The notes beneath the pieces are model-generated. The model was not told the origin of the DNA, made no database searches, and worked only from the letters and a program-made list of their open reading frames with translations. Source: Paracoccus litorisediminis (GTDB lineage: Bacteria > Pseudomonadota > Alphaproteobacteria > Rhodobacterales > Rhodobacteraceae). From it: DNA of 64,000 nucleotides. The stretch lies in NCBI RefSeq assembly GCF_009711205.1, contig NZ_WMIG01000002.1, positions 310,001 through 374,000 on the forward strand. Reading direction: 5' to 3'. Shown here piece by piece: positions 9,105 through 17,747 of this stretch; positions within the stretch are counted from its first letter, which is position 1; every line of letters starts with the position of its first letter. The position numbers and the translations under genes are program-made.

Positions 9105-10292
9105 TCAACTTTCCGGCGGCATCAGCGCCATGCCGACAAAGGTCTGGTTCACATGCATGCCGCTATGCTGCTCACCATAGGTGTTGAAGCCGGCGACATG
9201 GTAGCGGGCCAGCAGGTCGGACATCTGCTCGGCCATGCCGGCGCGCTCCAGCGCAAGGCGGCGTAGGATGCAGTCGAAGCCCAGCACCATCACCGGCGGG
9301 CGCGGCAACGCGTCCAGTGCTTCGGCAAAGCCGCGGGTCATGTCGACGGCATTGCCCAAGGTCAGGATATTCCCCGCCTCGATCCCGGAAAGCAGTTGCA
9401 GGCCGCCATCCGGGGTCACCGCCCGGATGGCGCGGACATGGTGCCGCCGTCCAGTGCGCTGCAACAGGGGATGGCGGGCGAATTCGGTGGTGGTGAGGGC
9501 CTCGGGGCGCAGCCCGGCAAGACGGGCATATTCCTCGGCGGCGGGCTCGGCGTTCAACTCCCAGATAATGCGATCATGGGGGTTGGCGGCGGTGACGACG
9601 GCGCGATGCTCGGTCGGACGGAAATGCGCAAAGGACACTTCGGCCACGGCGAAATCGGTCTCGACCAGCAGAAAGATTGCGGCCCCCGTCCGCCCCTCGC
9701 CCGCGACCATCTGGCAGGAGGGGGCGAAATTCAGCCCGCGTGCCGCCGAGCCGCCAACCACCGGCACCCCCGGAATCGCGGCGTCCAGCGTGGCGACCAG
9801 CACGTCTTCCTGCCGGGCCTGCGCATCGGCCAGCAGGATACCAAAGCAGGACCGTCCGGCACGCGGCGCGAAATCGGCATGGAAGCGGCGCAGGGTTGCC
9901 ATCCAATCCGAGACCGGCACATGCGCCTGATCGCGCAACATGCAGACCCCGGCCCGAAAGCTGTCCGCGGGAAAGCCCAAGGCAATCACGCTATCCGTGC
10001 AATAGCCGCTTGGCCCGATCTCACCCGCCGAGGAGCAGCCGACGACGGTGCAGCCCGGCCCCAGCGCCTTTGTCAGCTGGGCACCGACCGCGCCCAAGCC
10101 ATGCCCCGGATCCCCGAACAGCAGGACCAGCGCCGGATCGACCGGTTGCAGCCGGGCCAGAACCTGCGCGACGATATCCGGGGCATCCGAAGGCACGGAT
10201 ACGGCCACAGGCGGGGCGGGCGCAGGCCCGGTCCGTTTCGGGCGGTCGGTAGGCGCGACACCCGGCCATTGCTCGGGCAGGACGCGGTTCAT
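9105..10292 (-). CDS. FIST N/C-domain sensory protein (NosP-like)
   Basis: A 395-residue soluble protein. FIST_N covers roughly residues 50-230 (VGCSSAGEIGPSGY, VVGGSAARG) and FIST_C roughly 240-390 (LGFDCILRR and the late GFNTYGEQ and GMHVNQT segments). FIST proteins are input modules. In some bacteria the NosP branch binds heme and NO and inhibits a co-transcribed hybrid kinase. Here the gene lies between a response regulator (overlap 4 bases) and a hybrid kinase (3-base gap), the arrangement expected of a sensor feeding its own kinase. Whether it binds heme, NO, an alcohol or formaldehyde cannot be told from the sequence. Confidence 0.85.
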   Translation of the reverse strand: MNRVLPEQWPGVAPTDRPKRTGPAPAPPVAVSVPSDAPDIVAQVLARLQPVDPALVLLFGDPGHGLGAVGAQLTKALGPGCTVVGCSSAGEIGPSGYCTDSVIALGFPADSFRAGVCMLRDQAHVPVSDWMATLRRFHADFAPRAGRSCFGILLADAQARQEDVLVATLDAAIPGVPVVGGSAARGLNFAPSCQMVAGEGRTGAAIFLLVETDFAVAEVSFAHFRPTEHRAVVTAANPHDRIIWELNAEPAAEEYARLAGLRPEALTTTEFARHPLLQRTGRRHHVRAIRAVTPDGGLQLLSGIEAGNILTLGNAVDMTRGFAEALDALPRPPVMVLGFDCILRRLALERAGMAEQMSDLLARYHVAGFNTYGEQHSGMHVNQTFVGMALMPPES

Positions 10293-10999
10293 GCGGGTTC
10301 GAACAACCTTACGCTATTGGCCAGCAGCACGGCCTGCGTGCGGCGGCGGGCGTTGATCTTGGACATGATCGCGGTGATGTGGGTCTTGACCGTGGCCTCG
10401 GCGATGGACAGCTCGTAGCTGATTTCCTTGTTGGCCTTGCCCTGACAGATCAGCCGCAGGATTTTCATCTGCTGGGGCGTCAGGCTGGCAAAGCGGCGGG
10501 CCAGTTCGGCACGGGCGGCGTCTTCCTCGCCCGCATCCTCGGGGACGTAGCTGTCGGGGGTGACCCGTTCGCCCTCCCACATGCGGCGCAGGCTGGCGAC
10601 CAGCGCCTCTCGCGCCAGGGACTTCGACACATAGCCCTGCGCCCCTGCCGCCATCGCGGCCGAGATCATCGCATTGTCCAGATCGGCCGAGATCATGGTG
10701 ATCGGCACATCCGGAATCTGACGACGCAGCATGACCAGCCCTTCGGCGCCGCGCGCATCGGGCAGGTTCACGTCAAGGATCACCGCATCGGGCATGCCCT
10801 GATTGCGGATCTGCTCCTGCGCAGCGGACAGGCTGCGCGCGGTGCGGACATTCTTCAGCCCAAAGCTGATCTTCAGCGTCAGCGCGAGAGCATCGCACAT
10901 CAGCGGGTGGTCTTCGACAATCAGGATCTCGCGCACGCGGTCGACGGGAAGATGCCGTGCCGTGTTGCGGTCCTGCGCATTCGAGGTAGCTGAGTCCAC
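10289..10999 (-). CDS. NarL/LuxR-type response regulator
   Basis: A 236-residue two-domain regulator. The receiver domain covers residues about 22-140, with acidic residues in IVEDHP, phosphoacceptor Asp76 in ILDVNLPD and the switch Lys in SKSL. The LuxR-type helix-turn-helix covers about 170-230 (LTPQQMKILRLI, NKEISYELSIAEATVKTH). It is the first gene of a three-gene operon with the FIST protein and the hybrid kinase. It diverges from the ABC importer at 11190, so the 190-base gap between them probably holds its target or autoregulatory site. A role in controlling PQQ-linked alcohol or C1 oxidation genes is inferred from location. Confidence 0.85.
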   Translation of the reverse strand: MDSATSNAQDRNTARHLPVDRVREILIVEDHPLMCDALALTLKISFGLKNVRTARSLSAAQEQIRNQGMPDAVILDVNLPDARGAEGLVMLRRQIPDVPITMISADLDNAMISAAMAAGAQGYVSKSLAREALVASLRRMWEGERVTPDSYVPEDAGEEDAARAELARRFASLTPQQMKILRLICQGKANKEISYELSIAEATVKTHITAIMSKINARRRTQAVLLANSVRLFEPA

Positions 11000-11189
11000 C
11001 GTCCTCCTCCCAAAGAACGAGATGGTTGCCGGGCTTCTTCACGCTGCGGCAGTCAACCAGCATCTTAGGACGATGGGCGCTTGGCGCAAGGCTTATGGCG
11101 CGGCTGTCGAAAATCTTCTACGACTTCGGTTGGATTGGTCCCGATTGCGGCACATGCCAGTTTGGGCGCGATTTGGGGGGAGACAGATC

Positions 11190-12173
11190 ATGCAATTCAA
11201 CAGGCGAACGGCTCTGCTGGGCTTTGCGGCGGTCCTGAGCGGCTTGGCCCTGCCTGCTTGCGCCGCGGATTCGCTGCCGCAGATCCGCATCGGCACGCTG
11301 GAAAACGGCACCGTCAACTGGGAGATCCAGACGATCATCAAGCGCGGGCTGGACCGCGAGAACGGCTTCCGGCTGGTTCCGATGATTCTGGCCGGAAACC
11401 CCGCCACGCAAGTCGCCATGCAGGGGGGCGAGGTCGAAACCATCGTCTCGGACTGGCTGTGGGTGGCGCAGCAGCGGGCGCGGGGGACGGATTTCACCTT
11501 CCTGCCCTATTCGACCGCCGTCGGCGGGTTGATGGTCAAGGGCGACAGCCCGGTGCAGTCTCTGGCCGATCTCAAGGGCAAGAAGATCGGGATCGCCGGT
11601 GGCCCGGTCGACAAAAGCTGGCTGATCCTGCGGGCATGGTCGCGTGAGAAGCTGGGACAGGATATTGCCGAAACCACCGAACAGGTATTTGGCGCACCGC
11701 CGATGATCCTGAATGCCGCCGAAACCGGCGAGGTCGATGCCGCGATCAATTTCTGGCATTTCCAGGCCAAGATGCGGGCGCGCGGTATGCGCGAGGTGAT
11801 CTCGGTCGAGACCGCCGCCAAGGATCTGGGGCTGGACCCTTCGACGCCGCTGCTGGGCTATGTGCTGCGCGACAGCTGGATCAAGGCCAATCCGGCGCTG
11901 GCAGCGGGGCTGGCCAAGGCCTCGCGCGATGCCAAGCAGGTGCTGCTGACCGACGACGCAGCGTGGCAGGACATCCGCAGCTATATGGATGCCAAGGACG
12001 ATGCCGAATTCGAGGCGCTGAAGGCTGGCTGGCGCGCGGGCGTGCCCAAGCCCGGCCCGGTCAATGCCGAGGACGCGCAGCAGGCCTTCACCGCCATGGC
12101 CGAACTGGGCGGGGATGAGCTGACCGGCGGGGTCACCACCCTGCCCGACGGCCTGTTCTGGTCACCGGAGTAG
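11190..12173 (+). CDS. ABC transporter substrate-binding protein, NitT/TauT-like
   Basis: A 327-residue periplasmic binding protein. The start chosen is the ATG directly after the GGGGGG-AGA ribosome-binding region; longer in-frame extensions upstream lack one. The N terminus has Arg-Arg followed by a hydrophobic stretch (RRTALLGFA), so a Tat-type signal is possible, with cleavage near CAA-DS. The mature protein has the two-lobe fold of SsuA/NrtA-type proteins (IGTLENGTVNWE, NPATQVAMQGGE). It is followed 4 bases later by the permease gene. Such transporters occur beside quinoprotein dehydrogenase genes in methylotrophs, but the ligand is unknown. Confidence 0.85.
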   Translation: MQFNRRTALLGFAAVLSGLALPACAADSLPQIRIGTLENGTVNWEIQTIIKRGLDRENGFRLVPMILAGNPATQVAMQGGEVETIVSDWLWVAQQRARGTDFTFLPYSTAVGGLMVKGDSPVQSLADLKGKKIGIAGGPVDKSWLILRAWSREKLGQDIAETTEQVFGAPPMILNAAETGEVDAAINFWHFQAKMRARGMREVISVETAAKDLGLDPSTPLLGYVLRDSWIKANPALAAGLAKASRDAKQVLLTDDAAWQDIRSYMDAKDDAEFEALKAGWRAGVPKPGPVNAEDAQQAFTAMAELGGDELTGGVTTLPDGLFWSPE

Positions 12174-12177
12174 CCTG

Positions 12178-12951
12178 TTGACGGATACCGCAAAACCGCG
12201 CTCGGCGCTGCTGCCGGGCGTCCTGTCTGTTCTGGCGATGCTGGCGGTCTGGGTGGTCGCCTCCATGCTGACCGACCGCCCCCAGACCCTGCCCCCGCCA
12301 TGGGAGGTGCTGGCGCGGATCGGTCACCTCGCCTCGACCGGAGAGCTGTGGTTCAACGCCGGGATGACCCTGATGCGGGTGGGCGCGAGCTTCGCGCTGG
12401 CCATGGCCGTCGGGCTGGTCATCGGGCTGATGATGGGCCGCAGCCGGGCGCTGGACGACTGGCTGAATCCCGGCCTGATCATCCTGCTGAACGTGCCCGC
12501 GCTGGTGGTCATCGTGCTGTGCTACATCTGGATCGGCCTGAATGAGACCGCCGCCATCCTTGCCGTCGCCCTGAACAAGATCCCGGTCGTCGCGGTGATG
12601 ATCCGCGAGGGCGCGCGCGCGCTGCGCCCCGATCTGGACGAGATGGCCCGCGCATTCCGCATGACGCGGACGTCGCGGCTGCGCCATGTCGTTCTGCCCC
12701 AGCTGGCACCGCAGATCGCGGCCTCGGCGCGGGCCGGGATCTCGCTGATTTGGAAGATCGTGCTGGTGGTCGAATTTCTGGGCCGCTCGAACGGCGTCGG
12801 CTTCAAGATCCACCTGCTGTTTTCCAGCTTCGACGTGACCGGGGTACTGGCCTGGGCCTTGGCCTTTGTCGCGGTGATGCTGGCAATCGACCTGTTCATC
12901 CTGCGCCCATGGGAAAGCCGCGCCAATCGCTGGAGGCAGGATGCGGCTTGA
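12178..12951 (+). CDS. ABC transporter permease, NitT/TauT-like
   Basis: A 257-residue inner-membrane permease with about six hydrophobic segments. The EAA-type loop (EMARAFRMTRTSRLRHVVLPQL) sits at about residues 155-175, as in SsuC/TauC. It starts with TTG, four bases after the stop of the binding-protein gene. It overlaps the ATPase gene by 11 bases, so the three genes form a tight operon. It provides the membrane channel for the substrate delivered by the protein encoded at 11190. Confidence 0.85.
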   Translation: MTDTAKPRSALLPGVLSVLAMLAVWVVASMLTDRPQTLPPPWEVLARIGHLASTGELWFNAGMTLMRVGASFALAMAVGLVIGLMMGRSRALDDWLNPGLIILLNVPALVVIVLCYIWIGLNETAAILAVALNKIPVVAVMIREGARALRPDLDEMARAFRMTRTSRLRHVVLPQLAPQIAASARAGISLIWKIVLVVEFLGRSNGVGFKIHLLFSSFDVTGVLAWALAFVAVMLAIDLFILRPWESRANRWRQDAA

Positions 12952-13531
12952 ACTGGACGGCAAGAGCTTTGGTCACCGCGAGATTCTGGGCCGGATCACG
13001 CTGACGGTCTCGCGCGGGGAAAGGCTGGCGATTCTGGGGCCGTCCGGCATCGGAAAGTCGACACTGCTGCGCATTCTTGCCGGGCTGGACAGCCGTTTCC
13101 GCGGTCAGCTTGAGGGGGGCGACCGGCTGGCGTTGGTCTTTCAGGAACCGGTGCTGCTGCCTTGGCGCGATGCCATCGCCAATATCACCATCCCAACCGG
13201 CTGCGACGTCGACACGGCGCGGCACTGGATGGAACAGGTCGGCCTGTCGGGGCATGAGGCCAAGTTCCCGCGCCAGATGTCACTTGGCCAGCAAAGGCGG
13301 CTGGCGCTGGCCCGCGCCTTTGCCGCCGGCCCCGACATCCTTCTGGCGGATGAGCCCTTCGCCTCGCTTGATGAGGACACCCGCGCGCGGATGCTGGCCC
13401 TGACCGAGGAGTTGCTGACCCACACCGGGGCCGGGCTGGTCATCGTCACCCATGACGCGACCGAGGCCGAGGCCCTGCGCGCCCGCAGCCTGCGACTGTC
13501 GGGCAACCCGGCCGAGCTTCAGAAGGACTGA
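12941..13531 (+). CDS. ABC transporter ATP-binding protein
   Basis: A 196-residue ATPase, a little short for the SsuB/TauB group (about 230-260). Walker A is GPSGIGKST, the Q-loop is in VFQEPVLLPW, the signature reads MSLGQQRR (in place of LSGGQ), Walker B is ILLADEPF and the H-loop is VTHD. All ATP-binding elements are present, and the shortness comes from a trimmed C terminus. It closes the three-gene importer operon. Its last 13 bases overlap the end of the convergent SoxYZ-like gene. Confidence 0.88.
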   Translation: MRLELDGKSFGHREILGRITLTVSRGERLAILGPSGIGKSTLLRILAGLDSRFRGQLEGGDRLALVFQEPVLLPWRDAIANITIPTGCDVDTARHWMEQVGLSGHEAKFPRQMSLGQQRRLALARAFAAGPDILLADEPFASLDEDTRARMLALTEELLTHTGAGLVIVTHDATEAEALRARSLRLSGNPAELQKD

Positions 13532-14289
13532 TCCCAGGCCCGGCTTTCGGTGTCGACGGCATGGACCTGAACGGGACCATCGCCCGGCTGATAGGCAAAG
13601 CGGAACACCGGGTCTTCGGAAATCGAGATGCCCGCGCTCATGGTGAACAGCTCGGCCCCATCCTGCTTGACCTCAAGCGTCTGGATGAACTCGGCGGGGA
13701 TGGTCAGCAGCGTCACCTGATCGCGCTGCAACCCCGAGAAGTTCGGATGCCGGATCATCAGGGTGCCAATGTCGCGCCCGTTTTCCTCGGCCTTCTTGAA
13801 ACGCATTTCGCCCATGGTGGCGCGCATCTCGTCCATGCTTTTTCCGGCCGGCGCGGCGCAACCGCCCGAGGCTTTCACATAGCGCCCGGCCATGACCTTG
13901 CGCCCATCCGCCAGCGTGGCGATGGCGCGCAGGTCGGAATAGCTGTCGACCCGGACGCGAACCTCGAAATCCAGCGGCATCAGGGCGGGACCAAAGGTGA
14001 ACTCGGCCGCGACCGGGGCGGGATTGCCGTCAATCACCAGCGTCAGCGCGGTAATTGCGGGCGCGCCCGGCGGCTGGGCCACATGCACCGGCACCAGCGC
14101 CGGGTTGTCGGCGCGCTTCGGCGCATCCAGCAGCAGCACGCCGGGGTCGATCGCCGGTTCGTCCTCGGTCCCGATGATGCTGGAACGCAGGTCGTCCCAG
14201 ATCGGCGAGGGTTCCAGCGGGTTTTCGACCTCGGCCGCCAGCCCCAGTTGCGGCAGGCAAAGCAACGCGATCAGCACAAGGCGTCTCAT
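13519..14289 (-). CDS. Quinoprotein dehydrogenase-associated SoxYZ-like carrier
   Basis: A 256-residue exported protein with a signal peptide (cleavage near GLA-AE). The N-terminal half resembles SoxY, including the conserved Gly-Gly-Cys motif (ASGGCAAP) that in SoxY carries sulfur intermediates at the end of a swinging arm. The C-terminal half resembles SoxZ (MIRHPN, IPAEFI). Fused SoxYZ-like proteins of this kind are a recognised family encoded beside PQQ biosynthesis and alcohol dehydrogenase genes. They are proposed to form a relay with the associated zinc metallohydrolases, of which one is encoded at 17748. Its start overlaps the pqqE stop by four bases, so it is co-translated with the pqq operon. 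Confidence 0.88.
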   Translation of the reverse strand: MRRLVLIALLCLPQLGLAAEVENPLEPSPIWDDLRSSIIGTEDEPAIDPGVLLLDAPKRADNPALVPVHVAQPPGAPAITALTLVIDGNPAPVAAEFTFGPALMPLDFEVRVRVDSYSDLRAIATLADGRKVMAGRYVKASGGCAAPAGKSMDEMRATMGEMRFKKAEENGRDIGTLMIRHPNFSGLQRDQVTLLTIPAEFIQTLEVKQDGAELFTMSAGISISEDPVFRFAYQPGDGPVQVHAVDTESRAWDQSF

Positions 14290-15422
14290 GTCCGTTTCTC
14301 CCGCGACATGCGCCGGTAGACCAGCGCGACATCGTCACTGGCGGCATCGGCCTCGGCCTCGGCCCGCAGCCGCGCATTGAAAGGAGAACGCGAACAGACC
14401 GGATCGGTTGCCATCGGATCATTGGCCATCGCCATGGCCTGACACCGGCAGCCGCCGTGGTCGATCTCGCGCCGCTCGCAACTGGCGCAGGGTTCAGGCA
14501 ACCATGCCGTGCCGCGAAAGGCATTAAAGGCCGGGCCGTTGTGCCAGATTTCGGTCAGCTTGGCATCGCGGATGTTCTGGAACTCCAGCCCCTTGATGGT
14601 CTGGGCGGCATGGCAGGGCAGCACAATGCCGTCCGGCGCGATGTTCAGCCCGGTCGAGCCCCAGCCCCCCATGCAGCTTTTCGGGAATGTCGCATGATGG
14701 TCGGCAGGCACGTAATCGACGACCATGCGCCCGCGCAGCCGGTGGCGGGCCTGATTGACCACCTCGCGGGCGCGCTGCGCCTGTTCGCGGGTTGGCATCA
14801 GCGGACGGCGGTTCAGGTCGGCCCAGCCGTGGAACTGGACGGTCGCGACCTCGATCCGGCGACATCCCAGCCTTTCGGCCAGATCGATCATCTCGGGCAG
14901 GCGATCAAGGTTCTGGCGATGCACCACCGCGTTCAGGGTCAGCGGAAAGCCGATCTGGCCGATCCATTCTGCAACCTGCATCTTGCGCGCGAAGCTGCCG
15001 CCATAGCCGCTGATCCAATCGGCCATCTCGGCATCGATCCCCTGCAAGGACAGCTGCACGTGATCGACCAGCCCGTCCAACTCGCGCAGGCGCGCCTCGG
15101 TCAGACCGATCCCCGAGGTGATCAGGTTCACATACAGCCCGGCATCGCGGGCGCTGGCGGCAATTTCCGTCAGGTCGCGGCGCGAGGCGGGCTCGCCGCC
15201 CGACAGATGCACCTGCAGCACCCCCAGATCCGCCGCCTGCCGAAAGATGTCGCCCCATTCCGCCGCCGTAAGCTCGGTCGAGACGCGGGCCAGCTCGACC
15301 GGGTTCGAGCAATAGGGACAGGCCAGCGGGCAGCGATGCGTCAGCTCGGCCAGCATTGCCATCGGCAAGCCGACCCGGACCGGATTGCCCCGGATGTCAT
15401 GCGGAGAGGTTTGCTGGGTCAT
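14286..15422 (-). CDS. pqqE: PqqA peptide cyclase (radical SAM enzyme PqqE)
   Basis: PqqE forms the Glu-Tyr carbon-carbon crosslink in the PqqA peptide, the first committed step of PQQ synthesis. The 378-residue protein has the radical-SAM cluster cysteines 31, 35 and 38 (CPLACPYC). Its C-terminal SPASM-like region has further cysteines (CMGGWG, PCHAAQ, CASC, GGCRCQ) for auxiliary iron-sulfur clusters. It overlaps pqqD by four bases upstream and the SoxYZ-like gene by four bases downstream. It works with the chaperone PqqD in the cytoplasm. Confidence 0.97.
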   Translation of the reverse strand: MTQQTSPHDIRGNPVRVGLPMAMLAELTHRCPLACPYCSNPVELARVSTELTAAEWGDIFRQAADLGVLQVHLSGGEPASRRDLTEIAASARDAGLYVNLITSGIGLTEARLRELDGLVDHVQLSLQGIDAEMADWISGYGGSFARKMQVAEWIGQIGFPLTLNAVVHRQNLDRLPEMIDLAERLGCRRIEVATVQFHGWADLNRRPLMPTREQAQRAREVVNQARHRLRGRMVVDYVPADHHATFPKSCMGGWGSTGLNIAPDGIVLPCHAAQTIKGLEFQNIRDAKLTEIWHNGPAFNAFRGTAWLPEPCASCERREIDHGGCRCQAMAMANDPMATDPVCSRSPFNARLRAEAEADAASDDVALVYRRMSREKRT

Positions 15423-15727
15423 GGCGTCACCTCGTCAGCCGCGGCCAGAAAGACCATGCGTCGATCGACCAGCCCGGCGATGAATTCATGCACGTCGCCC
15501 TCGATCTGCTCGACCGGGGCATTGTAGCGTTCGCACAGCGTCAGGATGACCTCGGCCATGCTGCGCTGCCCGTCCAGTTCCGACAGGATCGCGTCGCCAA
15601 TCGGATCAAGCTGCATCGCCCGTTCCGGGGCCAGCAGCACGCGGATGCCGCGCACGCGGTCGTCATAAAGCCGGACTCCCCGCGGCAGATAGGGGACGCA
15701 GAGATTGCTGATCCGCGGGCCGGTCAT
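15419..15727 (-). CDS. pqqD: PQQ biosynthesis peptide chaperone PqqD
   Basis: PqqD binds PqqA and presents it to PqqE. The product is 102 residues, slightly longer than most free-standing PqqD proteins (about 90). It has the typical winged-helix RRE-type fold features (VRLYDDRVRG, LLAPERAMQLD, LDGQRSMAEV). It overlaps pqqC and pqqE by four bases on each side, which suggests strongly coupled translation and fixed stoichiometry. Confidence 0.96.
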   Translation of the reverse strand: MTGPRISNLCVPYLPRGVRLYDDRVRGIRVLLAPERAMQLDPIGDAILSELDGQRSMAEVILTLCERYNAPVEQIEGDVHEFIAGLVDRRMVFLAAADEVTP

Positions 15728-16503
15728 GACACCTCGGCCAAGGCAGGGCCACGCAGCGCCAGCCCTTCACCGGGTCGCCATGAGCCGGGGGGAATGCGCC
15801 CTTCCACATAGCCATGCCACAGCGCATCAAGCTGCGCCCACAGCACATCGGTCTTGAAGGTCAGGGCCGCCGCCGCCGCATCCTGCTTTTCCAGCGTATC
15901 GGCATGGTCCAGCACATAGTTCAGCCCGAATTCGACATCCTTCGGCGCCTCGGCCAGACGCTTCTTGAAATAGGCCAGACTGGCATCATCGGCAAAGTCG
16001 TAATGCGCCAGCAGACCCTCGATCCGTTCGGCATGGATCTTGGGGGCGAACATCTCGGTCAGAGAAGCCGCCACCGCATCCAGCAGCGGCATGTCGCGCA
16101 CAAAGCGCACATAGGCATCGACGGCAAAACGGGTGGCGGGCATGACGCCCACCCCGCTGGCGACATAGTCGGGATCAAGCCCCACCGCCTGAGCCAAGGC
16201 CAGCCAGCGGCGAATGCCGCCGCCCTCGGTGACGCCGCCATCGTGATCCTCGATGCGACTGCGCCAGATGCGGCGCAGTTGCGGGTCCTCGATCCGGGAC
16301 ATGAAGGCCGCGTCCTTCATCGGGATGCGGGACTGGTACTGCCAGCGATTGATGACCCATGCCCGCACCTCGTCGACCGAGCATTGCCCGCCATGCAGCC
16401 GCTTATGGAACGGGTGGCGGTCGTGATAACGCTCGGCCCCGATATGCTTGAGCCGTTCGTGGAAATCGGTACGGGATTGGGGTCCGCGATCAGCAAGCTT
16501 CAT
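15724..16503 (-). CDS. pqqC: Pyrroloquinoline-quinone synthase PqqC
   Basis: PqqC carries out the last step, ring closure and eight-electron oxidation of the PQQ precursor, using oxygen without a metal or added cofactor. The 259-residue protein is of standard length. It shows the conserved N-terminal RYHDRHPFHKRLHGG and the WVINRWQYQ and IEDHDG segments of the TenA/PqqC fold, which supply active-site histidines. It overlaps pqqB and pqqD by four bases. Confidence 0.97.
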   Translation of the reverse strand: MKLADRGPQSRTDFHERLKHIGAERYHDRHPFHKRLHGGQCSVDEVRAWVINRWQYQSRIPMKDAAFMSRIEDPQLRRIWRSRIEDHDGGVTEGGGIRRWLALAQAVGLDPDYVASGVGVMPATRFAVDAYVRFVRDMPLLDAVAASLTEMFAPKIHAERIEGLLAHYDFADDASLAYFKKRLAEAPKDVEFGLNYVLDHADTLEKQDAAAAALTFKTDVLWAQLDALWHGYVEGRIPPGSWRPGEGLALRGPALAEVS

Positions 16504-17390
16504 GGCGTGATCTCCATGCCGTCATGGCCGATCTGCCAGCCAGCAGCCTCGGCGCGGGCGCGCTCGGGGCTGGCGGGATCGACCAGCGGGTTTGAATTGT
16601 TCAGATGCACATAGATCCGGCGTACGACCGGCACGTCGTTCAGGGCCGACATGCTGCCATCCGCGCCCGAGACCGGGACATGCCCCATGCGCCGCCCGGT
16701 CTTGGCACCAAGACCCGCGCGGATCATCTCATCATCGGTCCATAAGGTCCCATCCATCAGCAGCGCATCGGCGCCCGCGATGCGGTCTTTGAGCCATTCG
16801 GGGACGGTGGCGCAGCCGGGGATGTAATAGACGCGCCGACCGCCCGCGCTAAGTTCCACGCCGACCGTTTCCTCACCCATCTGGCCGGTCTCGACCACCT
16901 CGCCCTCAAGATACAGGGGCACCTTGCCGGGCACGGCGAACAGCGTCGCGGTGACGCCCGGGACCAACGTGAAAGGTCGGTCCAGAACGATCTCGCGCCG
17001 GGGGACAAGCTGGGGGTTCAGGGCGGCCAGCATCGGGTTGTCCGCCAGCACGCGATGAATGGCGGGCGTGGCGAACAGATCAAAGGCCTGCCCTTCGCGC
17101 AGGGTCAGAAGCCCCGCGACATGGTCGATATCACCATTGGTCACAAGAACCGAGCGGATCGGGGAATGCCGCAGCCCTTCAGGACGCAGCACGGGGCTGG
17201 CGGCCAATTGGGTCCGAAGATCGGGCGAGGCATTCACCAGCGCCCAATCGATTCCGTCTGCGGAAATCGCAATCCCGCTCTGGCTCATCGCGGGGATACG
17301 CCCCGCGCGCGCGGCTTCGCAGTTCGGACAGCCACAGTTCCACTGCGGCAGCCCTCCACCGGCGCCGGTGCCGAGAATCACGATACGCAT
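16500..17390 (-). CDS. pqqB: PQQ biosynthesis protein PqqB
   Basis: A 296-residue metallo-beta-lactamase-fold protein. In PQQ synthesis PqqB is reported to hydroxylate the tyrosine of the crosslinked Glu-Tyr intermediate. The N terminus (GTGAGGGLPQWNCGCPNC) is diagnostic. TNGDIDHVAGL replaces the usual HxHxDH of hydrolases, which is normal for PqqB. The protein has no signal peptide and should be cytoplasmic. It is separated from pqqA by 72 bases, the largest gap in the operon, and overlaps pqqC by four bases. Confidence 0.96.
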   Translation of the reverse strand: MRIVILGTGAGGGLPQWNCGCPNCEAARAGRIPAMSQSGIAISADGIDWALVNASPDLRTQLAASPVLRPEGLRHSPIRSVLVTNGDIDHVAGLLTLREGQAFDLFATPAIHRVLADNPMLAALNPQLVPRREIVLDRPFTLVPGVTATLFAVPGKVPLYLEGEVVETGQMGEETVGVELSAGGRRVYYIPGCATVPEWLKDRIAGADALLMDGTLWTDDEMIRAGLGAKTGRRMGHVPVSGADGSMSALNDVPVVRRIYVHLNNSNPLVDPASPERARAEAAGWQIGHDGMEITP

Positions 17391-17462
17391 GGTTATGGCT
17401 TTTGGCGCGACCGGTCCCGACGCGGGCGGAACCGGCCGGAATTACGCTTGTGTCAGATTATC

Positions 17463-17555
17463 TCAGAACAGGACCGGCTCGTCTTCGGCCGGGGCGTACA
17501 TGTTGATTTCCATGCCGCAGGAAATTTCCTTCAGCGCGGGTTTGGTCCAAGCCAT
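17463..17555 (-). CDS. pqqA: PQQ precursor peptide PqqA
   Basis: A 30-residue gene starting MAWTKPALKEISCGM. It carries the Glu-x-x-x-Tyr pair (EINMY) whose side chains become PQQ, followed by APAEDEPVLF. It has a good ribosome-binding site (GGGAGGAA, six bases before ATG). It is the first gene of pqqABCDE. The 72-base gap before pqqB contains imperfect GC-rich dyads (CCGGT...ACCGG) that could lower downstream expression relative to the peptide, a common arrangement. Confidence 0.96.
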   Translation of the reverse strand: MAWTKPALKEISCGMEINMYAPAEDEPVLF

Positions 17556-17747
17556 GAGTTCCTCCCTATCATAGCGCCCGCAATTGCGGACCCTGTGATG
17601 CTATGCCGATGGTGATTTCAGTCAACCAGCCAAAGGTCTTAGGACATTTCGACCGGCTCACCCGGGACATCTGCCCACAAGCTCCAGTTGGCGCGTCGGG
17701 CCATGCCATGCTACCTTCCCCTGCCGCGCGAAACATGGAGGGCGGGT

